NCBI GenBank assembly: GCA_946185485.1
Contig: CAMHJQ010000005.1
Coordinates: 1 to 64,000 of the forward strand
DNA: 64,000 bases
Direction: 5' to 3'
Source: an uncultured Prevotellaceae bacterium
Lineage (GTDB): Bacteria > Bacteroidota > Bacteroidia > Bacteroidales > Bacteroidaceae
The notes beneath the pieces were generated by a model. That model was not told the origin of the DNA. It was given only the letters and a program-made list of their open reading frames with translations, and did not search any database. A program made the translations under genes and the position numbers. Below are positions 40,417 through 52,400 of this stretch, piece by piece (the stretch's first letter is position 1; every line of letters begins with the position of its first letter).

Positions 40417-43400
40417 TTAGCGGTGACGACCGCGACGCACCTCCTGCTGCTCTTCTTCTTTCTTGTGCTCCTGAGATTGTCCAGCACTATCAGCACCTTG
40501 TCCTTCATTATTGTTACGAAATCGGGCTTCGTTCTGGTCCTCCTGGATTCCAAGTTTCTCGGCAAAGAGAACTGTAGCGAGACGGAGTTTATACATGTCC
40601 TTATCATCGACAAGCCACATACGCTTGGCCTGAACGCCAGAAAGTTCTACAGGCTTCTGACGCTCGCCGTCGATGGTGGCGAACATCACGAAGGAACCTT
40701 CCTTCTTCTTGTCCTTGGTAATACTTACCTTCGAAATGCGTGAAAGGTCAACCTCTTCATGCACCTGTGGCATAAGGACATTTGCTTTCAGGTCGGGGTG
40801 CTTCTGAGTGATATTGTAATACTTCTGTCCCATACCCTGACGAACTTCATCGAAATTCTGTGACGTCAAGGCAGCGAAGAAACGCTTGATATCTGCGGGT
40901 TCTGGATAAACCGTGAACGATTCACCCTCTGCAGGCTTCACATACAGGACGTTGCGGTTCTCGTCATCCTTAATCATCGTCACCTGTTCGATATCAACTT
41001 TGTTGGTGTCGGCAATCTCCTTCGAGTAGTCAAGAGACTCCAGTTTCAGTAGTTCATACTGCTTGAGTTTGCAAACCTCGATACTCTTGTCCTTGAAGAA
41101 CTCGTTGGGCTGGTTCAGGCCCAAGGAACCACCGGCATTGTAAAACTCTACATTTTCAAGACCTTCCTTCTTCAGGGCAATCACGAAACGGTTCTTGTTC
41201 ATGCCAGGCACCTCATTGTCAACATCCAGCGATGCACCTGCGGGCAGGATGACAGCGGCAGACTTGGCCTTTTCGTCACGGATGATGACAACGGCCTTCG
41301 TATCGATGTTGGGGATGGTGGCAATCTCAGAGGCGATGGAGAACTGCTTCGGACGCTGGGCCTCGAAGGACTTCTCACCACGAAGGACTGCATAGTCCAC
41401 TGCCTCGCCCTTGCGCAAAGTACCGATAACGCCAAGGGAGTTGTTGATATCGTTCTCCAGACGCTCTACGAGTTTCGGATCTTCCTTCAGTTCACGCTCC
41501 CAATAAGGAACGAGCTTCAGACTCTCCTTAGAGAGGGTAGCGGGCAGGCCCTGACGGGTCATCAGCACACCAGCGGCCAGTTCCTGAACCAGACGGTTGT
41601 AGCGGGCTGCATCCTCTGGGAGTTGCTTGCCCTTGCCTGCGAAGTTCAGGCGGTCGGCAGTGCCAGTATAGGCCACAACTACGCGGAATGTATCGTTGGC
41701 ACGACGGATAGCGGTGCTAACCTCCTTGCCCGGAGCCGATGCACGGGAATCATTGATAGTCAGCTTACCTTTAGAAGCATCATAACTGGTAGAACGGACG
41801 CTGCTGATGTCAATGCCCTCATCCTGTTTTCTCATACCTTCGGCAAGTTGGGAAACATTGGCATAAATCTTGTCGGCAGCACCGTAACGACGGATAACGG
41901 ACGGATCCTCTGGCTTGTTGCTTACGGCAATTCGGTTGCCGGAGCGTACCAGAGCGGGAAGTGCCTTCTCAATATCCTTTTCGGGAATATTGACAGCAGC
42001 CACACCGTTGACCTCTTCAACCTTGATACCAAGGGCTTCGCCAGCCTTCTTCGCATCCTCACCATAAATCTCGTAGCGGTCTTCTCCAGTACGGATGATA
42101 AGCATCGTGTCGGGATTCTCTTCCTTGAAGGCCTCATGGAAGGTCTTGCCCTCAACGGGTGCCTCGATGGTTTCCTTCACGCCGCGTCCAAGGATAGCCT
42201 TGTCCTGAGCGTCAAGAAGTCCTTGGTAGGCTTCCTTCGCCTTGATAGGCATCAGGGTCTGATCCACGTTGAAGATGCTGCGCTCTTCCTTCGTGCGGAG
42301 TACCTTGTAAAGGTCTTTCTCCTGTGGATTGAGGGCTTCGTACTCTTCCTTGGTCTTGATGTCGTTGGCATTGAACTTGTTGACGTACTTATCCCAGTTG
42401 TACCAGTTGAACGGAAGACCGCTCTCGCCGCCCTTCACGCTATAACCGCCCTGACGAGCCATCTGGAAAGTGGCATAGTCATTGGTCTTGTAGCCGTTGG
42501 CATCGGAGTGGAGTGCCATCATCAGCGCATTGAACGGGCTGACAACCTGGCCGTGCTGCACGAAATCAGGAGAACGTTTGCCGTCTTTGTTGAGGAACAC
42601 GCCCTTGTTGGCCTTGGCAGCGGTAAGCGCACCAATCAGGAGCGTAGCCTGTACGATGGCAGCAGCCACAGGTTCCTTCTTCTCCTTCTTCTTGGCTTCC
42701 TCTTCCTTTTTCTTGGCCTCCTGCTGGGCTTTCTTCTCTTCGGCCTTGCGCTTCTGCTCGGCCTTGGCAGCCTCTTCGCGCTTCTCTTGTGCAACCTTCT
42801 CTTCCTCCTTCTGGTCCACAACGGCAGCCTTCACCTCGGCTGGGTTGCTAACGCCCATGCTCTCGGCAGTGGACTTGCCGAAATACTTGGCTACAAGTTG
42901 GTTGAGTTCGGCACGACGAACACCCTCTGGATTTTTGTCGAAGTAGGCGTTTACGTCGTTGTAGTACATCGTCTTGGTCTGACGCTTGCCGTTGATAACG
43001 GCAGAGATGGCATAGCGGCCTGCGCTTTGGCCTTGGTTCAGTTTGAACACATTGGCCTTCTCGATAGTCGCGCCTTCGGGCATTGCATACTTGGAGTAGT
43101 CGATGTTCGCAAAGCGATCCTTCTTCTCAGGCTTCTTCTCGCCGCCAGCATCCTGCTGCTGCTCTTCGACCTGAGACTCCTCCTGTTCCTGGTTCTCTAC
43201 TTGCTGAGCCTCCTGCTCAACTTTCTTTTTCTCTTCATCATTTGGATTCATAGTTTTGTCCTCCAGATTAATGTTAATACTATATTTTTTAAGTTCAGAA
43301 TATTCCTTCGTCATCTCATTTTCGATGGAGGCCATCTTAGCCATCACCTTATCAGGTGACAGGAAACTGGTGACAAACTGCGTGTCACCTTCCTTGACAG

Positions 43401-46400
43401 CCATCAGAGCAAACTCCGTATTATAAGGTGTACGCTCCATCGGATTGATAAGATACTGCTGGACGGGATGGGTAAACATGAAGTTTGGATCGCCGGCACG
43501 CTTCAGGCGATTGTACTCGCCTACCATTTCCGATAGACCTGCGGCAGCAGCCTTCATCTGCTCTGCCTGACCTTCACTGAGGCGAAGGACGGTCTGACTC
43601 TTGGTTAGGGCTTCGTCTGCCATACGCTCCACTTCATCAGCCTGTGTCATGTCAACGGGCAACAGTCGCTCTAAAATATCGGGGTTCTTCTCTACTGCCT
43701 TTGTCAGCAGGTTATTAGCTGCCTTGCTGGCCTGTACCTTCACATCATCAAGACTGTTGATGTCTGAAATATACGGTGCAGCATCGAAATCAACCTCGTA
43801 ATAGTCGCTGTTTACCTTATTGATATATTCTGCAACGGCTCCACGTACAAGTTCAAGTCGCTCGCCTTCTAAGGCTACGCCCTGCGAAGGCTCTGCCTCT
43901 ATGGATTCCACCTGAGACTCCACCGACGGAGCCTGAGAAACCTCATGCTCTACATTTTCCGACTGCTCTACACCCATATAAAGGGCTTCGCGCTCCACAA
44001 GGGCTGCAAGTTCCTTGGACGGCATATCAAGTTGCGAATCTTCCACATAGTAGAAGATCTTTTCGTCAAGGATGCGGGCGGGTTCATCCACATAGGATTC
44101 GCCGTCGGGCATCAAGGCCATATTAAGGCTATGGCCGCCAACCAGCACCTCTTCGCCAGTCGTAGGCAAAGTAAGCGAACGTACCGTATAACTTTCTTTG
44201 CCATGATATTTTGTTTGGTAGGTGTCTTTCTCCTGATTGTCAATGGCTTCCTGACGCAGTTGTGCATAACTTACGACTCGAACGATGTCCGTGCGTGTGC
44301 AGTCAGTCGCCAAACCAAAGGCAGGACTTTGGCTGAATACCTGACCGTTTTCTCTGGGAGAGATTATCATGCCTTTGTAGTTCTCTAAGAACTCGTCGAT
44401 ATTCTTGAAATCTTCCTCTTCAAGGTCAACGTCACGGTCGCCGTTTACAACTACACCAAGGGCATAGTCTGGGAGGTCAACGCTATCAACAAGGTCTGTA
44501 ACCATGTTGTTCTCGTTGGATAACTCCTGTGTCAGTTGACTCATGATAGAGGCGCGGGCCACAGAAGGTATCTCATCGAGTGAAACACTCTCTGTTGGGA
44601 ATACGCCCGCTGCATTATCATACGCATCCTCAAAGTTCTTATAGCCATGAAGCCCTGTGTTTTCAAGCGAAACATGAGAGATTATCATATTCTCGCCATC
44701 CTCGTTGACAAACTCAACGGGATTGTCGAGTTTGATGGGCTTGTACTTGGCTCCGTAGTCCTCTATCTTTGCTATAACAGCATTTTCTTGCTGCTCTAAT
44801 CCGGAAGAATAGTTGGCTGCTTCAAGGGCAATCTCCAACTGTGGCTGGATAGACGGATGCTGCAAATCTATATAGAATAGGGTCTCATCGGCGCATTCGG
44901 CAGCAGAGATAAGGAACTTCGTCAACTCACCACCAGACTTCTCATCAATGGCATGGATCATGGCATCGCCCTCACGCTGGTTTTCCAACATGATTTCTGC
45001 CAGTTCCTTGATGTCAGTCTCTTCCTCAGAGAAACTGATAAGATCATTAAGTACAGTTTGGCTTTCACGACTGCAAATGACACCATGGTTTTCCACGGCT
45101 ACCTTTAGAAGATTGGCATACCTCTTCTCCAGTTCACCTGCCTCTACTCTTGCGTGGGCTGCAATGCCACAACGGGTAAGAGCATCCATATAAAGAGCAT
45201 CCTCTTCTTCGGTAAGGCTGTCTTTCGTCCAGTTGTCACCATACTTCGCATGGTACTCTGCCTCGATACGCTTTACTTCCAGCTCGGCATTGTGGTATTC
45301 AATATCCAAACGGGACTGCTCGACACCACCAAGGCGTTGCTGCAGTGCCTTGACCTCTTCGAGGTTCAGATGACCAAACTCGGTAAGTTCGGCAAGGACA
45401 TTCTGCTTGCTGTTGGTGACGGCAGCATCAAACTGTACTCTGAGGTCGTTTTCATCGACATACTCCTCCAGCTCCTGATGGAACTTATGGGCATCTTCAG
45501 TATTGAAGAAGACAATTCCGTGTTCCTCATTAAGAACGGCTCCAGTATTGTTGCCGCTAAGGAACTCGTCAATACGCTTATGTACGATACCCTCAGATTC
45601 CATGCCTGCACCATGAACGGCATAGCCTAACTTGTCCTGCTCACCAAAAGTAAGATGAACCTCATAGATAGGTGACATATCGCGAAGGTCAAATTGCTCC
45701 GATACTTTCTGCTCCACACCTTCGAGGTATCTTCCCTCTGCGAGGGCCTGTTGGTTAAGGGCAAATTGGGCATCGTTTACATCAAGACCTTCTACTGCGA
45801 TATGGGCAATCTTGTTTGAATGCTCCACACGGGCAAGGACATCTTCGCGGCCTATGCCCTTCACATAGTCAACCATAGCCTTGTGAAGTTCAAGGGCATC
45901 CTTCTGGTCGTTGAAGATAAAGCCTATCTTATAGCCATAGACATAGTTGTTATCCTTGCGGTGCAAGTCATTATACAACTTGTAGAAGTCGTGCATGGCA
46001 GTATCATAGTCTTCGTCACCACTGCGCCATGTATAGGCATGAACGCCGTAGCGGACAGGGATGTCGGGATTCTGAGAATGGATAGCATAGATGGGGGCCA
46101 TCTTGCTCGTCATCTCTTCGGAGGCAGTCACACCAGTCTTCTGCTTTTCCGAATTATCATAAACACGGGCTTTGACACTTTCAAGTATCTCAGCACCTAA
46201 CTCTTCTCCCTTCGGGGAAACATATTCGGTGTTTGCCTGGTTAATCCATGCTTCATCAGCATTGCCGGACTCCCTAAGAACTGTCTCTGCAAAGGAATTG
46301 GTTACACGAGAAACATCGTCCCAATTATGGAATGCGGCACCCCATATACTATTGGCTGTCGGGAAATCTACACCAAGATTCTTCTGAACCTCGGCAAATA

Positions 46401-49400
46401 CTTCTTCCATAGCCCCACGGAGGTCATTCTCCTTCGGGAATTGCTGTGCATTAACTTCTTCCTTATGCTCATCAGCAGAAACATTTACGCTCTGAGGATT
46501 AAGCAAGGCAGCACGTAAATAATCCTTATCCATGTTCAACTCATCGGACAAGTCTTGCAAATCCCATCCTTCTATACGGGCATATTGAACGATAAGGTCA
46601 CGCTCACGAATAGTAAGTGCTTTCGCATCCATAGCCACTTGCATCGCGTCATGAAGTTCCTGCTTAATCTTATCAGCACCAAGGGGAGGATTCTCACTCT
46701 TGACAGCAACCTTCAAGAACAATCGCTCAAAGGCGTTAAGGGATGTTTCAACGTTAAGAACATTGGCATCATCCTCTTCCATGTTTTCACCACCCTGTTG
46801 CAATCCAAGACGCTCTGCTTTAACAACCTCCTGTCTCTCGGCATGGAGGGCAAGAACGGTATCTGCAAATTTCTCTGCATCCTCACGACGGTCGAAATCA
46901 GCCCATTCGCTACCGCTGGTAACACGCATCTCACCGCCTAAGTCTGCGGCAATCTGCTGCATCTCTTCATACTTAACCAGAGACACATCCTGGTTGAATT
47001 GCAGATGATACTCGCCATAGATTGGTGGCATACCCGGCCAGGTGCCAATCTGAATGTCATAGGGAAGTTCCTGTCCTTGTGACAATGGCTGTGCTTGCGT
47101 CAGATGCTTGCTTACATACTCCTGAACGGAGGCATACAGGGCATCAACACCCTTCTGTCCCATGTCGTAGAGGATGAATTCATCCACGGGACCTTCATCT
47201 CGGACAAAGAAACCGCTGAGGGTAAGTTCGCCTTCCTCGACACGCATTTCTTTGACAACTACATTGTCTGAATAGTCGCTCTCTTTGAATCTAATTGGAG
47301 TATCGAAGATAAGGCTTTCGCCTTCCTTCAAACCAGAGACAGCAATAATCTGCTGCTCACGAAGAGCGCGAGAAACACAGTCGATAAGTTGATCGTTAGG
47401 CAAATCATTCACCAGATCTTTGAACTGACCGCCCTCATAGCGACCATCAATATAACTGATGTCGTCTATAGGAGCAAAGGCTAACTGTGGTTGCACATAG
47501 GTGATAGTAAACTTATCACCAAGCATAGAACGGGTTTCGTCAAGAATCTGCTTCATTTTTTGACGCTGTTCTGAGAGTGCATCCTGCTTCTGCTCCTTTG
47601 GAAGTTTAGACTCTGCATCCCTAACGGCTCTCAGAGCAATCTTCTCTGCCTCTGCTTCCACATCAGTTACGCCATACTTGGCAAGAATGCCCGGATGGTT
47701 CAAGTCTGACTTATTCAGGAAACGTGTAGTCAAATCGTAGGCTGCATCCTGAGCTGTCAGGCTTCCGAACACCATATACTCCTTCATTGCATCCGCAATT
47801 TCGGTACTGTGTATATCGCCATTGCTGAAACGCTCATTGACGATGTTCTGCAAGTATTCGCCCATGGAAGACTTCACCTGATTGGCTTCCTCTTCCGTAT
47901 AACGGCGATTCTCCAAAGGCTGTTGCTCTTCGGCTGCACGCTTTTCGTTGAGGGCAAGCATCGCCTCACCAAACTGCTCGGCTATTGCATAGTCATTGAA
48001 CAAGAACATCTGCTCTGCGTTATCACTTGCGATAGCACCAGCCTTTCCGGCTGCTGCAGAAATCTCATAAGCATCTACATGAGTGAGGAAGTCCTTCGCA
48101 AACTCAATCTTGTAGCCCTCTGGTGCCACACCATCCTCATTAAGTTTGATGCTATAGGCTACAGTAGCCTTCTCGCTCTTCTCAGGAGTCGGTTTAACCT
48201 CTGCCTGACCGCTTAACTGCTCGGCAGAGAGTTTACCATACTTCTCGTTGATGCTCTCAAAGGTCTTGAGAGTGAACTTCTCATCAATAAACGGTGTCCA
48301 GTTGGCCTTATTAAACTCTCCTGCTGCTTCGCGCAGAGTAATAAGACCGGCTGCATAATCCCAGTATAATGACTCATCGAGAGTTGGAATATTAAATGAT
48401 CCATCTGGATTTCTGCCAGATTCGGGGTAAGGATAACCAACAGCCTCCAAAGCGGCACGACGATTGATGGAATCATCATATAACTTACGCATTTCTTCAT
48501 CCATGTGAGAGGGGTAGGGCTTCATGTTTGCAGCAAGTTTGCCGTACTCCTTGTTAAGAGTCTGCAAAATCTCACGGCTACGCTCGATATCCTCACCAAC
48601 CGTATATCCAGTGCTATCAAAGAAGCGCACGGCATCATCAAACGAAATCATGTCTGCTGCCAAACGCCAGTAGATCATATCAGGTATAGGCGCATTTTCA
48701 TTTGCCTTACCATTACCAGGGGCGTATGGATAGCCAATCTCAGCCATCTTCTTCCACTGCTCTTCGGTCAGCGGTTCAAGATGCTTCACTTCGTTTGCAT
48801 CCACATTGGCTGATTCAGACTCTTGCAGACCTTCTTCCCTCTCTTCCTCCAGTCTCTCTGCCTCACGTATTTCTTTAACCGAAGCGTAGAGGTCATCTAA
48901 GCCAGAGAGTTCCAAGCCACCAACCTTGTCAAGGTCGATTCGGTTTTCCTCATCATCAAGACGATAGCCAACAACTTTCAACTCACCGTTGGTTTTAAAC
49001 TTAACCATATTGACTACATCTTTCAAGGTCACAGGCTCATCACGGGAAACCAAGAGGCCATCGACAAAACTGATTTCATCACCTATGCCTACGAGATTTG
49101 CAATCTGGGCCTCACGGACAGCCAAAGTAAGAACATAGGCAGAATGATAGTCTTCAATGATTTTATCAACGCTAAACTCACTGAATTTACCAGATTGAAC
49201 AGCAAGCGCAGAACCGTCTTTATCCATAAGGCGATATTCTCCTTCACCTTTGCCGTCTTGAAGATAATATATACCTGATACGGTAATTTCTACTCCTGCA
49301 AGATGAATATCTGTTTGTGGAATAAGAATAACATCGCCTATCTCATTTCGGGCATGGTCGATAACATCCATCAGATAGCCCTTTGCCTCACGGAGTTCAG

Positions 49401-52400
49401 CATCCATTTCCGGATTCTGCTGAAGTTCTACGGTGTAATTCACCTTATCAAGGATATTCTCAACACGCGCAAGGTCACCATAGACCATGCGGAAGGTGTT
49501 GATACCGCCTAATTCGTCACCGCATACAAATACGTCAGTGTCGTATTCTGGGGATGCTGCACGAACTATCTCCTTGATTTCCTGGACACGACCCACGTGA
49601 TAGCCCTCTGCTTGGGTAATGGTAAATGGCTCGTTGAGCACAATCTTATCGCCGTTCTCTGGAAGAATCTCGTTGAGTTTCTGCCAGACGCGCTCGGATG
49701 CACCCTCGCGGAAGTCAACATCGATTGTGGGGACACCATTATCCTGTGCATCGAAATGCAGCAGCTTCTCCAGATTCTCAGTAGAGAAATCTGTCACACC
49801 ATCGGCACGGAGTTCATCGATGGTCTCTTTGGGTACTTCCTGCCCGAAAGCATAGTATTTCCCATAGTTATCTACACTCTTATGGAGTGCAACCACATCA
49901 GAAAGCGTAATCCTATCAAGGTCATATTCCTGACCATCGGTAGTATGAACAGCAAGAGTGCTGAATCCTGCATTGTTAGCAGGTATGCGAACAAGTTCAT
50001 CCGCTACAAGATGAAGATTATCTTTACCAAGAATAATTACATTCAAAGGAGTAGGCAGTTTCATTCTATCACCACTGTTGGGGATTATAGCAGATACTCT
50101 TTCTGAAAGTTCATCTATCAAACTTAAACCAAGACCATCAGCATAATAGTCCCAAATTTCAGCACCTCTTTCCAAGTATGGATGATTAATAGTCTCGGAC
50201 ATATCCATAGACATAATTTTTTCGGCAAGCGAACTTCCTAATATATACTCCAAGGTAGAACCTTCTAAGTATTCCAAATCGGTCTCAGATCCATCGGCAT
50301 ATGTTAATTTACCACTCTTGACAACACCATCGACAACATCAAGACCATGCACAGAACCATCATAGCCGTATAAATCAACGGTGACTCTCTGTTCAGGAAG
50401 ATTTAGCATAGTAACAACAATCTTCTCCATCGGATGGGTGTCGATACCTTCAATCTCATGAAGAACTACCTTATTTTTCTGTTCCCTAATAGCAGCCAAC
50501 AGAACATTCAGCCCCTCTACGTTCAAATGCTCACCGAACTCATATTCGTCACGCTCACCGTTTGCTGCAATAGTGTAACCATTGATTTCATCAACATAAC
50601 CATCGTCACTGACAGAAACAGAACGAACATAGTCAGTAAATTCGCCATTTTCTCTTATCATCACAGGTTTCGGGAAAATCATTTCCTGTCCGGAACCGAT
50701 AAGCTGTACTATTTGAGCCTCACGAATACCTATAACTATATTACGAATATTCTCTTCATGAAGAGCATCAAGGCTTAAACGTCTTTCACTTTCCTTGATA
50801 GGAACATCATAGATAGTAGCATCAATAAAGAACTGTGTCTTACCGCTTACAGTCTCATTCTCGATGTTATAAACTTCGCCCTCTTTACCGTCAATAAAGA
50901 CAGGAACAGGGCCTATCCTCAAACTGCTACCAGGAAGACTAAGCGCAGCTTCTACAACATCCATCAATGGCCGTGTAACACGGTTTCTGTACTCTTCCCG
51001 CAACTCCTTAACAGTCGCAAATCGGACAATATCAACCGTGACACAATCGGTAGGCTGACCGAAAGCAGGATTATTTGTAAATGAAGGATCCTCTTTACGA
51101 ATACTGAAATTCGCACCTTTATAGTAGTCACGACCAATAAAGTCTCGAATATTCTTCTCATCTTCAGGGTCATCAATACCGCTAAAATCGCCATTGACAA
51201 TGGCTGACATAGCGTATGAAGGCACCTGTTGGGTATCTAATAGTACGCTGACCTGACGCTCTTCATCATTATATTGCTCCTTAATGGCAGTCAATACCTC
51301 TTGCTGCTTCTCAATAGGAAGTTCAGAAAGGCTGATACCGTTACGGTCATCATAGGCATCATCACGATTCTCATATACGATAATATCATTCTCAGTAACT
51401 CTGGCATGAGCGATAACAATCTTATCCTCGCGCCAGTCCTCGGACATATCAACCACTACTGGTAAACGCGGAGTCAAGGGAGAACCATCAAGTCCATCCT
51501 TGGTGATAATATCACGGATATTCTCTATCTCCGTTCCAAGTTCTTCTTCCTCATTTTCTATGTCAGAATGAACCTTACCTTCGACGGTTACACCTTCTGG
51601 AATTTCCACGTTCTGAAGGTCACCAAGGTACATATCGCCACCGATGTATGCCTGTGAAGGCATAGCCTTTATCTCGGTACCACGAATATACAGGCTCTCG
51701 TGGACGATAAGACCTTCCGGAAGTGATTCCAGACTTGAATGGCGGGCATCAAGACTACCCATGATTTCCAAATCATCGGGAAGACTCGTGCCGGTATAGA
51801 TGGAGAGATCCAAATCACCTGAGATTACCAGGTGACCGTGCTCATTCGCAATTCTGTCACCATACAGTTCCCAGAACTGCTCACGGTGTGCCTTGATGTC
51901 ATTGGCGAAGTAACGCTCCGCAACAGAAGTAACGAAGTCGCCACGCTCCTTCATGCTACCGCTCTCATGCAAGCGGCGGTACTCCTGTTGTTCCTCTTCA
52001 CTAAGGGTAAGTGGGCCGAAGTTGCGACCGTCGGCGGTCTGCACCTTCACACCATACTCATTGCCATCAAACAGATTCACCTCGGCACTGATTATCTTAT
52101 CTGCGTCGGGCTGCTGACGGATGGCTTCACCTTCCACTGAGCGTAAGGACGACATGATGCGGTAGCGCATATCCTTGACTGGCGACTGTGCAACATGGAT
52201 ATTGACAGCCTTATCGTCTATTGCCATAAAATCCTTCGAGGACATCATGGCAAACTTAACTGATTCGCCGTCAAAGACACGCTCATAGAGGGGAACGCCG
52301 TACATGACGGACATTCTGAAAGCATCCTGGCCGAAGGATTCTACAAAGCCTTTCTGGCGAAGTACAAGCAGTTCATCGGGGTGCTGGTTCTTTATTTCGG

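Noticed and set aside
41623..43359. Long plus-strand open frame (578 codons) opposite the giant gene
   Set aside because: It is antisense to the recognised ArdC-N-like and MutS-like modules. The Leu/Phe-rich product is typical of a shadow frame of a Lys/Glu-rich gene.
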